From: Rugamonas fusca
GTDB taxonomy: Bacteria; Pseudomonadota; Gammaproteobacteria; Burkholderiales; Burkholderiaceae_D
Reading direction: 5' to 3'
Assembly (NCBI RefSeq): GCF_014042365.1
Contig: NZ_JACEZS010000001.1
Coordinates: forward strand, 682,001-746,000
Length of the DNA: 64,000 nt
How positions within the stretch are numbered: position 1 is the stretch's first letter; every line of letters begins with the position of its first letter. Below the pieces are notes generated by a model that worked only from the letters and a program-made list of their open reading frames with translations, did not search any database and had not been told where the DNA came from. Below are positions 44,257 through 52,020 of this stretch, in pieces. A program made the translations under genes and the position numbers.

Positions 44257-45336
44257 TTATTTGGCGCCGCCCAGCACCCACGCCACCAGGGTCTGGATCT
44301 CGTCATCCTTCAAGCTGGCCTGGGGCGGCATGGGGATGGCACCCCAGGTGCCGCTGGTACCGGCGCGCACCTTGGCCGCCAGCGCCGCGGGCGCGCCCGC
44401 GTCACCGCGATAGCGGGCCGCCACGTCGCTGAACGCGGGACCGACGATCTTGTTGGTGATGCCGTGGCAGGCCACGCAAGCGTACTGCTTCGCCAGCTTC
44501 AGGCCCGCGCTCTCGGCGGCCACCGGCGCGGCGGCGGCAGCGGCAGGCGCGTTGTTGGAACCCACCGGCGCCGTCGGCGCGGGCTTGGTGGTGTCGGCAC
44601 CGCGCACGGGACCGAAGGTACGGTTCTGCAGCGCGATATTGCCGTGCGCGTTGCGCGATGGCTCCGGCAAGGTGGACCGCACGCCCGGTTCGACGGGGCA
44701 GTTCTTCATGCAGGCCACGCTGTGCACATCGGGCTTGCCCTTGATGTCCCACATGCCATGGTTGGTCTCCATGCCGTTCCGGTTCGGCATGCGCTTTTGC
44801 ACCTCGGCGATATTCTGGTCCGACAGCGTGAAATCGTCCGGCACGATCTCGCCCATGTTGAGGATGTAGGCCAGCACGGCGTACACCTCGTCCGTCTTGA
44901 GCGACTTGGGCGCCGTCCACGGCATGGCGCGGTTGATGTAGTCCCACAGCGTGGAGACGGTGGCCACCTTCATCAGGGTCGTCTTTTGCGGCTGCCGGCC
45001 CGTTTTCAGCGCGGCCACATGGCCGGTCTTGATGTCGTCGGCCGTGGTGCCACCGACGATGGGCGTGAACACTTCGTTCGATTCGCCAAACGTGCCGTGG
45101 CAGCTGGCGCAGCGTCCTTCCCAGATCACCTGGCCGGCCGCCACCGTGCCCGAGCCCTTGGGCAAGCCCTTGAAGTCGGGGCGCACGTCAATATCCCAGG
45201 CCGCCACTTCGGCCGCCGTGGCGGGACGGCCCAGGCCCGTGGGCGTGGCGGTGGCGGCGGCGGCAGGCGCGGCCGACACCTGCCAGCTGGCGCTCACCAG
45301 CGCCGTCAACAGGACGGATTTAATAAACCTGGACAT
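44257..45336 (-). CDS. soxD: Diheme cytochrome c SoxD (sulfane dehydrogenase subunit)
   Basis: A 359-residue exported cytochrome with two heme sites, GRCASCHGTFGES near residue 72 and YACVACHGITNK near 286, joined by an alanine/proline-rich linker. With SoxC it removes six electrons from the sulfane sulfur on SoxY. The ATG at 45336 (MSRFIKSVLLTALVSASWQV) overlaps the soxC end by 17 bases, so translation is coupled. Longer upstream frames lie inside soxC. Confidence 0.94.
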   Translation of the reverse strand: MSRFIKSVLLTALVSASWQVSAAPAAAATATPTGLGRPATAAEVAAWDIDVRPDFKGLPKGSGTVAAGQVIWEGRCASCHGTFGESNEVFTPIVGGTTADDIKTGHVAALKTGRQPQKTTLMKVATVSTLWDYINRAMPWTAPKSLKTDEVYAVLAYILNMGEIVPDDFTLSDQNIAEVQKRMPNRNGMETNHGMWDIKGKPDVHSVACMKNCPVEPGVRSTLPEPSRNAHGNIALQNRTFGPVRGADTTKPAPTAPVGSNNAPAAAAAAPVAAESAGLKLAKQYACVACHGITNKIVGPAFSDVAARYRGDAGAPAALAAKVRAGTSGTWGAIPMPPQASLKDDEIQTLVAWVLGGAK

Positions 45337-46666
45337 TGGACACCTCGCCGGATTGTGCGACTTGCCAGGACTGGATCGCATTGTTGTGGTAGATGGATTT
45401 GGTACCGCGCACGGCGCGCAGCTCGTTGATCTTGGGCTGCACATAGCCCGTCTCGTCGATCGCGCGCGACTGCAGCACGGCGGGCGAGCCGTCCCACACC
45501 CAGTCGATGTTAAAGCGCGTCAGGCACTTGGGCAGCACGGGCGACTCCAGCCGCGCGGTACGCCAGTTGCGGCCACCGTCGACGGATACATCGACCCGCT
45601 TGATCCTGCCTCGCCCGGACCATGCCAGGCCAGTCACGTTGTAGAAGCCCTTGTCGAGCAAGGTCTGGCCGGCCGATGGCGTGGTGATCACGGACTTGCA
45701 TTCCTGGATGGACGTGTACTGGCGGAAGTTCCCGTCCGGCATGGCGTCGATGTAGTGCACGGCTTCGTCCTTGGTGGCGTAAGGCTGGTCGCCCACTTCG
45801 ATCCGGCGCAGCCACTTGACCCACGACACACCCTGCACGCCCGGCACCACGAGGCGCAGCGGGTAGCCATTCTCGGGGCGCAGCATCTCGCCGTTCATGC
45901 CCCAGGCCACGATCACATCGTCCAGCGCGCGATCGAGCGAAATGGTGCGCGTCATGGCCGATCCGTCGCCGCCCTCGGCCAGGATCACGCGCGCATTCTT
46001 CTTGTCGTAGCCGCATTCCTCCAGCAGCACGGACAAGGGCACGCCGGTGAATTCGCTGCAGCTGAGCATGCCGTGCGAATACTGCACGGTGGGCACGGCC
46101 ACATTGCCCCACTCCATGGCCGTGTTGGCGCCGCATTCGATGAAATGCATGCGCGACACGGACGGCATGCGCATCAAATCGTCCATGGTGTACACCTTGG
46201 GCGTCTTGACCATGCCGTTGATCATCAGGCGATGGGTGGATGGGTCGATGTCATACCAGCCCTGGTGGTGGCGCTCGAAATGCAGGCCGCTGGGCGTGAT
46301 GATGCCGAACAGGCCTTGCAGCGGCGTGAAGGCGACGGAAGCGGCGCCCACCCGCGTCAGGCCCGGCGATTCGCGCCGCAGCAGATTGGTTTCGAATTTG
46401 GAGGGCATGCCATACGGATTGCTGGCCACCGGCTTGCCCAGCGTGCGCGCATGCTCGGGCAGGTTCAGGATGTTGGGGTCGCCGGCCGACTGGGCCAGCG
46501 CGCTGCCGCCCGCCAGCGCCGCGCCGGCGGCCAGGAAGCTGCGCCGCAGGAAGCCCCGCCGTTCCTCGTTCAGGCCGGAGGCCGTGATGTCAGCGGCCAG
46601 CTGGCCATCGACGAAATGTTCGGGCGCGCGCAGGATGCGCCCCCGCTGCGTGGGTGTGTTCGCCAT
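45320..46666 (-). CDS. soxC: Molybdoprotein SoxC (sulfane dehydrogenase)
   Basis: A 448-residue sulfite-oxidase-family molybdenum enzyme with a Tat signal (RRSFLAAGAALAGG). The molybdenum cysteine lies in HFIECGANTAMEWGN; a dimerisation domain occupies the C-terminus. It is the first gene of the sox operon. A GGGAGAG site precedes the ATG, and an ArsR-type operator is 35 bases upstream. The presence of SoxCD means thiosulfate can be taken fully to sulfate without sulfur globules, according to the known pathway. Confidence 0.95.
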   Translation of the reverse strand: MANTPTQRGRILRAPEHFVDGQLAADITASGLNEERRGFLRRSFLAAGAALAGGSALAQSAGDPNILNLPEHARTLGKPVASNPYGMPSKFETNLLRRESPGLTRVGAASVAFTPLQGLFGIITPSGLHFERHHQGWYDIDPSTHRLMINGMVKTPKVYTMDDLMRMPSVSRMHFIECGANTAMEWGNVAVPTVQYSHGMLSCSEFTGVPLSVLLEECGYDKKNARVILAEGGDGSAMTRTISLDRALDDVIVAWGMNGEMLRPENGYPLRLVVPGVQGVSWVKWLRRIEVGDQPYATKDEAVHYIDAMPDGNFRQYTSIQECKSVITTPSAGQTLLDKGFYNVTGLAWSGRGRIKRVDVSVDGGRNWRTARLESPVLPKCLTRFNIDWVWDGSPAVLQSRAIDETGYVQPKINELRAVRGTKSIYHNNAIQSWQVAQSGEVSNVQVY

Positions 46667-46700
46667 GAAGTGTCTCTCTCCCTTGCTATAACAATATAGT

Positions 46701-46722
46701 TATATGATCAATTAGGCATATT
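46701..46722. promoter_or_regulatory. Sulfur-repressor operator before soxC
   Basis: TATATGA-N8-GCATATT, 22 bp, the weakest of three sites sharing the frame TATATGC-N8-GCATATA. An additional TATAAC-N6-GTTATA lies beside it at 46687-46704. It lies 35 bases from the soxC start. Confidence 0.6.
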
Positions 46723-46729
46723 TAGCTTA

Positions 46730-46757
46730 CAAGAAAGCCGCCGCCTGCGCGGCTTTC
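46730..46757 (-). terminator. Intrinsic terminator of the ArsR-family gene
   Basis: GAAAGCCGC (46733-46741) and GCGGCTTTC (46749-46757) form a 9-bp stem with a 7-base loop just after the repressor stop. Read on the minus strand it ends in CTTTCTTG, a short U-rich tail. It separates the repressor transcript from the soxC promoter. Confidence 0.6.
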
Positions 46758-46759
46758 CC

Positions 46760-47125
46760 CTAGTCGTCGCCGACCATGAACGTGCCCGCCACCTTCTCGG
46801 CGGACGCGCGACTCTCGATCCGGCTGGCCATTTGCCCGCAGACAGTGCGGCACAGGTCGATCGTAGCCTGGTCATCTATCCGGTAATAGACTTGCGTACC
46901 TTCCTTGCGCCGGCCCAGTATCCTGGCCCGGTACAGCATGTTCAGCTGGCGCGACACGTTGGCCTGGGTCGATTCGATCTCCGTGACGATCTCGCCCACG
47001 GGGCGCTCACCGGCGCACAGCGCGTGCAGGATCTTGAGCCGCGTCGGTTCCGACAGCAGGAAGAAGTAGTTCGACACTTCCTCAAACACTTCGCCCATGG
47101 CTTCCCGGCCTAAATTCTCTTTCAT
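46760..47125 (-). CDS. ArsR-family repressor, probable persulfide sensor of the sox genes
   Basis: A 121-residue winged-helix regulator. SEPTRLKILHALCAGERPVG is the first part of the DNA-binding domain, ESTQANVSRQLNMLYRARIL the recognition helix, and VYYRIDDQATIDLCRTVCGQ the end. Cysteines at 37, 92 and 96 make a C37/C96 pair like the sensor pair of SqrR, BigR or the ArsR-type SoxR, though spacing (59) differs slightly. I start at 47125 since the palindromic operator lies just upstream; the start at 47155 would put the operator inside the gene. It lies between the SoxH-like gene and soxC. Confidence 0.88.
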   Translation of the reverse strand: MKENLGREAMGEVFEEVSNYFFLLSEPTRLKILHALCAGERPVGEIVTEIESTQANVSRQLNMLYRARILGRRKEGTQVYYRIDDQATIDLCRTVCGQMASRIESRASAEKVAGTFMVGDD

Positions 47126-47136
47126 TTCTAAATCAC

Positions 47137-47158
47137 TATATGCATATATGCGCATATA
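47137..47158. promoter_or_regulatory. Sulfur-repressor operator before the ArsR-family gene
   Basis: TATATGC-N8-GCATATA, perfect arms, built from the overlapping palindromes TATATGCATATA and TATATGCGCATATA. It lies 11 bases upstream of the repressor start, as expected for autoregulation. Confidence 0.75.
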
Positions 47159-47190
47159 ACCAGATTCGCCCGATAAACGCAAGCGCGATG

Positions 47191-48183
47191 CTATTTTGCG
47201 TGCAGGCTCTCGCGCTCCATCAGGATGTAGGTGTCGTAGGCGTTCAGGCGGTTGGCGGCCGTGAATGCCGGATAGCCGGCAAAGCGGCTCCAGTCCGTCT
47301 GCGCGTAAGCCTGCTCGAACGGCACCATGTCGGCCACGGCCGCCCCCATCTTGTCGCGAAGAAACAACAAATAGTCCCGGGTCAGGGCGATGTCGTCCAG
47401 CGGCGCGCGCGACATCTCGCCGTGGCCGGGCACCACCACTTGCGGGCGCAGCGCGAGCATGCGCTCGAGCGCCGTCAGCCACACCTTGCTGTCGGCGTCG
47501 CCCACGAAGGGGATGCGGCCAGTGAAGAACAGGTCGCCGGCGAACAGCATGTGGTCCTCGTCCACGGCCAGCATGATGTCGCCGTCGGAATGGGCGCCGC
47601 TGCTGTCGATGACGCGCAGGTGCAGTCCGCCCATCTCGAACGGGATGTCACTGCCTGGCGCGAAGCTGAGCCAGCGGTCGGCCGGCACCAGCCGGGTCTG
47701 GGCGTTGACCCATGGCGCCAGCGCTGCGCGCCGCTGGGCCAGGCGCTCGCGCGCCAGGTCCGAGGCCAGGTACAGCTTGCCGTTCTCGTGCGCCCACACT
47801 TCCGCGCCGCGCGCCTTGAACGCCTGCAGGCCGTAGAAATGGTCGGCATGGTAGTGGCTGACGATCACCCGCCGCACGGGCTGGCGCGTGACGCGCGCGA
47901 TCGCGGCCAGCATGGCCTCGCCCAGCGCCGGACTGCCCAGCGTGTCGAACACCAGCACCCCGTCATTGGTGACGACAAAGCCGGCGTTGGACATGAAGCC
48001 CTGGTTCTCGGCCCCCGCCACCCCGGCCTGGCCGTGGAAATAGTAGACATGGGGCGAGACGGGAATGGCGTCCAGGCGCAGCCCGGCGGGCGCCGCCGCC
48101 GCCGGCAGCGGCACCATCCATGCCACCGTCCATGCCACCATCAGCGTCAGCACGCCGGCCACTGCCTTGTTCCAGCTCCCCAT
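47191..48183 (-). CDS. SoxH-like exported metallo-beta-lactamase-fold hydrolase
   Basis: A 330-residue protein with an N-terminal signal/anchor (GVLTLMVAWTVAWMVPLPAA). Zinc-site motifs are VIVSHYHADHFYGLQAF, SSGAHSDGDIMLAVDEDHML with a bridging aspartate, and VVPGHGEMSR. SoxH proteins of this type are found in sox clusters with an unknown periplasmic role. I use the ATG at 48183 because the earlier frame has no good signal peptide. It shares a divergent promoter region with the transporter at 48320. Confidence 0.82.
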   Translation of the reverse strand: MGSWNKAVAGVLTLMVAWTVAWMVPLPAAAAPAGLRLDAIPVSPHVYYFHGQAGVAGAENQGFMSNAGFVVTNDGVLVFDTLGSPALGEAMLAAIARVTRQPVRRVIVSHYHADHFYGLQAFKARGAEVWAHENGKLYLASDLARERLAQRRAALAPWVNAQTRLVPADRWLSFAPGSDIPFEMGGLHLRVIDSSGAHSDGDIMLAVDEDHMLFAGDLFFTGRIPFVGDADSKVWLTALERMLALRPQVVVPGHGEMSRAPLDDIALTRDYLLFLRDKMGAAVADMVPFEQAYAQTDWSRFAGYPAFTAANRLNAYDTYILMERESLHAK

Positions 48184-48259
48184 ACCGCCTCCTCGTTCGC
48201 GCCGCCGCCTCAACGACCTGCCAATACACAACACCCGCATCAAGATAGCACCATTTGCG

Positions 48260-48281
48260 TATATGCCTATAGAAGCATATA
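48260..48281. promoter_or_regulatory. Sulfur-repressor operator in the soxH-like/yeeE divergent promoter
   Basis: TATATGC-N8-GCATATA, perfect arms with the same spacing as the site before the repressor gene. It lies 77 bases before the hydrolase start and 38 before the transporter start, so one bound repressor could shut both. Confidence 0.75.
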
Positions 48282-48319
48282 TGGTTTAATTGCTGGTGAC
48301 AACATGAACTGAGTACGCC

Positions 48320-49372
48320 ATGAACTTGCTGACGCTGATGGAAACGGTGGGAGAAAGCCAGACGCTGGCCCTGGGCGGCCTGCTGATCGGGCTGTGCTTC
48401 GGCTACCTGGCCCAGCGCTCGCGCTTCTGCCTGCGCTCGGCCGTGATCGAGACCTGCCACGGCCCGTTGGGCGGCAAACTGGCCATCTGGCTGCTGGCGT
48501 TCGGCGCGGCCATCACCCTCACCCAGTTGTTCATCCTGGCCGGCCTGCTCGACGTGCGCAGCGCCCGCCAGCTGGCCACGCGCGGCACGCTGTCGGGCGC
48601 GCTGGTGGGCGGCCTGCTGTTCGGTTCCGGGATGATCCTGGCCCGTGGTTGCGCCAGCCGGCTGCTGATCCTGGCCGGCACCGGCAACCTGCGCTCGCTG
48701 CTGTCGGGCCTGGTGTTCGCGGTGGTGGCGCAAGCGTCGCTGGGCGGCGTGCTGGCGCCGCTGCGCCTGGCCATCAGCGACTGGTGGACCATCGATGGCG
48801 GCGACGCGCGCGACCTGCTGGTATGGTTCCACGCCAGCCACGGCATCGGCCTCGCGTTCGGCCTGGCCTGGCTGGCCGGCGGGCTGGCGTTCGCCTGGCG
48901 CGCCCGGCTCGGCCCGTGGCCGGCCCTGGCGGGCGCCGCCTGCGGGGCCATGGTGGCCTGCGCCTGGCTATTCAACTACCAGGTGTCGGCCCAGGCGTTC
49001 GAACTGGTGCCCGTCAAGAGCCTCAGCTTCACGGGGCCGGCGGCCGACATGCTGATGCTGGTGCTGTCGCCGCCCGGCAAGCCGTGGAACTTCGACATCG
49101 GCCTGGTGCCCGGCGTGGCGCTGGGCGCCTTCCTCGGCGGCCTCAAGGGACGCGAACTGAAGCTGGAAGGCTTCAAGGATGGCCTGAGCATGCGCCGCTA
49201 CCTGGTCGGCGCGGCCTGCATGGGCCTGGGCGGCATGCTGGCCGGCGGCTGCGCCGTGGGTGCCGGGGTGTCGGGTGCGGCCGTGTTCGCCCTCACGGCC
49301 TGGATCACGCTGTTCGCCATCTGGGGCGCGGCCGCCGCCACCGACTACCTGATGGACCGCCAGACCACCTGA
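48320..49372 (+). CDS. YeeE/YedE-family sulfur transporter
   Basis: A 350-residue integral membrane protein with about nine helices. Twin family motifs hold conserved cysteines: GSGMILARGCASRLLILAG and GGMLAGGCAVGAGVSGAAVF, and the N-terminal RSRFCLRSAVIETC is also typical. TsuA, the E. coli member, moves thiosulfate; related proteins move other sulfur compounds. The shared operator and location support thiosulfate or sulfane-sulfur uptake for Sox. A three-codon reading frame ATG-AAC-TGA precedes it at 48304, probably chance. Confidence 0.88.
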   Translation: MNLLTLMETVGESQTLALGGLLIGLCFGYLAQRSRFCLRSAVIETCHGPLGGKLAIWLLAFGAAITLTQLFILAGLLDVRSARQLATRGTLSGALVGGLLFGSGMILARGCASRLLILAGTGNLRSLLSGLVFAVVAQASLGGVLAPLRLAISDWWTIDGGDARDLLVWFHASHGIGLAFGLAWLAGGLAFAWRARLGPWPALAGAACGAMVACAWLFNYQVSAQAFELVPVKSLSFTGPAADMLMLVLSPPGKPWNFDIGLVPGVALGAFLGGLKGRELKLEGFKDGLSMRRYLVGAACMGLGGMLAGGCAVGAGVSGAAVFALTAWITLFAIWGAAAATDYLMDRQTT

Positions 49373-49618
49373 GCGCCACCGCCACCGCCCGCGCGGCAAT
49401 ATTCACCGTTTCATTCTTGCTCAATGGCATAATTGGCACGGGAACCCCTCCAGCGCGCTCAAGTTCTACCGCAAACTACGTGGGACGGGATACACTTGCT
49501 CCAATAGCAATTGGTTGACTGTGATTAACAGGCCCGCGCGACGGGCCGCCATACCATACCAGACCACGATGCCCCTGATGCCTCCGACACCGCTTTTCCA
49601 GTTCTCCCCCCGCCCCGC

Positions 49619-50728
49619 TTGGCAGCGTTGAACCACAAGCGCCCGGCGGGGCAGGCTGCACCGTCGCCCAGCCTATCGCTGGCGCCGCAGCCGTGCTGCG
49701 CGCCCGCGGCCGGCTGGCCGCTGGCCGGCGCGCTGGCGCTGGCCGCGCTGGCGCTGGCCGCCCCGCCCGCCCAGGCCGACACGGTGCCCGACAACATGGG
49801 CGCGCGCGGCGTCCATGGCGAGCAGTTGGCGCAGGTGGCCGACCCGGCCCGGCGCCCGCGCGCGGCGGCCGGCACGCTGGCCGTACTCTACCCCGATATT
49901 GGCGAGCCCTACCGCAAGGTGTTCACGGAAATCCTCGAAGGCATCGAGGAACAGGCCCAGACGCGCGTGCATGGCTACCCCGTGGCCGCCAGCGCCGATC
50001 CGGCCGAACTGCAGGCCACGCTGAAAAACAACGGTTGCCGGGTCGTCATCGCACTGGGCCGGCAAGGCTTGAAGACGGCCAGCGGCCTCGACCTGCCGCT
50101 GGGCATGGTGGTGGGCGGCGTCAGCTCCGTGCCGGAGGCCGACAAGCTGAACGGCATCAGCCTGACGCCCGATCCGGGCCTGCTGTTTTCCCACCTGAAA
50201 GGCTTGCTGCCGGGCGTGCGGCGCGTGATCGTCGTCTACAACCCGCATACCAATGAGCCGCTGATCAAGCTGGCGCGCGAAGCGGCCCGGGCCCAGGGAC
50301 TGGAGTTGCAGACGCTGGAGGCGACCGACCTGGCCGGCGCCGTGCGCCGCTACGAAACAGCCCTGGCCGGCGCCGACGGCCGGCGCGACGCGCTGTGGCT
50401 GCCGCCTGACCCGCTCACGGTGGACGAGGCCGTGATCGTCCCCATGGTGCTGCGGGAGTCGTGGAATCGCAACATCGCCATTTTTTCCAGCAGCATCCTG
50501 CACGTGCGCAAAGGCGCCCTGTTCGCCCTCTATCCCAACAATTTCGAGCTGGGCCGCGACCTGGCCACGCTGGCCCTGGCGCGCCTGAACGGCGACCCGG
50601 CGCGGCGCGGGGTGGCGCCGTTGCGGGCCGTGCGCACGGCGCTCAACACCCGCAGCGCCAGCCACATGGGGCTAAATATTTCCGCCAGTCAACAGCATAG
50701 TTTTGATGCAATATTCCCCGAACCTTGA
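49619..50728 (+). CDS. Periplasmic ABC-type substrate-binding protein (COG2984-like), first copy
   Basis: A 369-residue exported protein. An alanine-rich signal (GALALAALALAAPPAQAD) ends near residue 54. The two-lobed fold shows LAVLYPDIGEPYRKVFTEI, VVIALGRQGLKTASGLDLPL, VRRVIVVYNPHTNEPLIKLA and ALWLPPDPLTVDEAVIVP. No ATG is in frame: the start must be a TTG, at 49619 or 49628. No permease or ATPase gene is near. A paralogue and a giant sensor kinase follow, so this may be a signal receptor rather than a transporter part. The 246-bp gap before it contains no gene I can support. Confidence 0.82.
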   Translation: MAALNHKRPAGQAAPSPSLSLAPQPCCAPAAGWPLAGALALAALALAAPPAQADTVPDNMGARGVHGEQLAQVADPARRPRAAAGTLAVLYPDIGEPYRKVFTEILEGIEEQAQTRVHGYPVAASADPAELQATLKNNGCRVVIALGRQGLKTASGLDLPLGMVVGGVSSVPEADKLNGISLTPDPGLLFSHLKGLLPGVRRVIVVYNPHTNEPLIKLAREAARAQGLELQTLEATDLAGAVRRYETALAGADGRRDALWLPPDPLTVDEAVIVPMVLRESWNRNIAIFSSSILHVRKGALFALYPNNFELGRDLATLALARLNGDPARRGVAPLRAVRTALNTRSASHMGLNISASQQHSFDAIFPEP

Positions 50729-50845
50729 CCATAGCAAGTTGCCCATGTTTTCTGGCAACAAATTTCCTTTAGTTTAACTCGCTTCAGCATATATACTACG
50801 GCGTACCTTGGTCCCAAGTCGCAAGGGACGGCAACTGACAGCTGA

Positions 50846-51982
50846 ATGAATACCATGAACCTCCCCGCCGGCCGCCGCGTGCGCGCCTGCATCGCCTTAC
50901 TGCTGGCCCTGGCCGGGATAGTCGCGACGGGGCCGGCCAGCGCCCAGCGCGGCGACCAGCCCTCCATCGTCGACCTGCCCGGCCCCCACGTGCATTCCGA
51001 CGTCGGGGCCCTGATGGACCGCATCGAGTCGGGCAATGTACCGGCCCCCTACCGCCCCGTCACCCTGGCCCAGCTGGAAGACCAGTTGCGCCGGCCCGAA
51101 CTGCAAGCGTCGATCGGCAAGGGCGGCACCATCGCCGTGCTCTACCCCAACGTCGAGGAGCCGTTCCGCTCCGCCTTCGTGAGCATGATCCAGGGCATCG
51201 AGGAGCGCACCAAGCTGCACGTGCGCAGCTACCCGGTGGACCCGCGCGTCGATACCGCTGAACTGAACAGCACCCTCAAGCGCAACGGCACCCGCGTCGT
51301 GATCGCGCTGGGCCGCCAGGGCTTGAACGCGACGGCCGGCCTGGACAAGGAGATCACGGTGCTGGCCGGCGGCGTGCTGCTGCTGTCGGAGGCCGACAAC
51401 GTGGCCGGCATCAGCATGACGCCCGACCCGGCCCTGCTGTTCGCCCGCCTGCGCGCACTGCTGCCGGAATTGAAACGGGTGATCGTCGTCTACAACCCGC
51501 AAAAGACGGAATGGCTGATCAAGCTGGCGCGCGAGGCGGCCCGCGCCCAGGGCCTGGAACTGTCGACCCACGTGGCCGGCGACCTGGCCCGCGCGGCCCA
51601 GCTCTATCCGCAGCTGATCGCGGCCGCCGACAACCGCCACGACGCCGTCTGGCTGCCGCATGACACCACCACCGTCGAGGAAGGCACCATCTTGCCGCTG
51701 GTGCTGCGCGAATCGTGGAACAGCGGCGTGCCCCTGTTCTCGAGCAACGCGCTGCACGTGAAGAAAGGCGCGCTGTTCGGCATGGTGCCCAACAACGTCG
51801 AACTGGGCCGCACCCTGGCCAGTTCCGCGCTCGGGGTGATCGCCGGCGACAACCGGCGCCGCAGCCTGACCCCGCTACGCGAACTGCAGACGGCCATCAA
51901 CGTGCGCACGGCCAGCCATATCGGCCTGAACCTGGGGGAACGCCAGCAGCGCAGTTTTGACTTCGTCTACCCCCAGCCGTGA
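50846..51982 (+). CDS. Periplasmic ABC-type substrate-binding protein (COG2984-like), second copy
   Basis: A 378-residue paralogue of the preceding protein, with signal peptide ACIALLLALAGIVATGPASA. Shared segments include IAVLYPNVEEPFRSAFVSMI, VVIALGRQGLNATAGLD, LKRVIVVYNPQKTEWLIKLA, REAARAQGLEL, LPLVLRESWNSGVPLFSS and a common ending ASHIGLNLGERQQRSFDFVY. Tandem duplication followed by divergence is the simplest origin. The sensor kinase gene starts 38 bases later. The ligand is unknown; COG2984 members elsewhere bind aromatic amino acids or similar molecules. Confidence 0.85.
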   Translation: MNTMNLPAGRRVRACIALLLALAGIVATGPASAQRGDQPSIVDLPGPHVHSDVGALMDRIESGNVPAPYRPVTLAQLEDQLRRPELQASIGKGGTIAVLYPNVEEPFRSAFVSMIQGIEERTKLHVRSYPVDPRVDTAELNSTLKRNGTRVVIALGRQGLNATAGLDKEITVLAGGVLLLSEADNVAGISMTPDPALLFARLRALLPELKRVIVVYNPQKTEWLIKLAREAARAQGLELSTHVAGDLARAAQLYPQLIAAADNRHDAVWLPHDTTTVEEGTILPLVLRESWNSGVPLFSSNALHVKKGALFGMVPNNVELGRTLASSALGVIAGDNRRRSLTPLRELQTAINVRTASHIGLNLGERQQRSFDFVYPQP

Positions 51983-52020
51983 AACGTTAGCATCCCATTC
52001 GACTCCTGAGCACGGTTAAC

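Noticed and set aside
48304..48312. Three-codon reading frame before the YeeE gene
   Set aside because: Too short to support as a leader peptide; no ribosome site.
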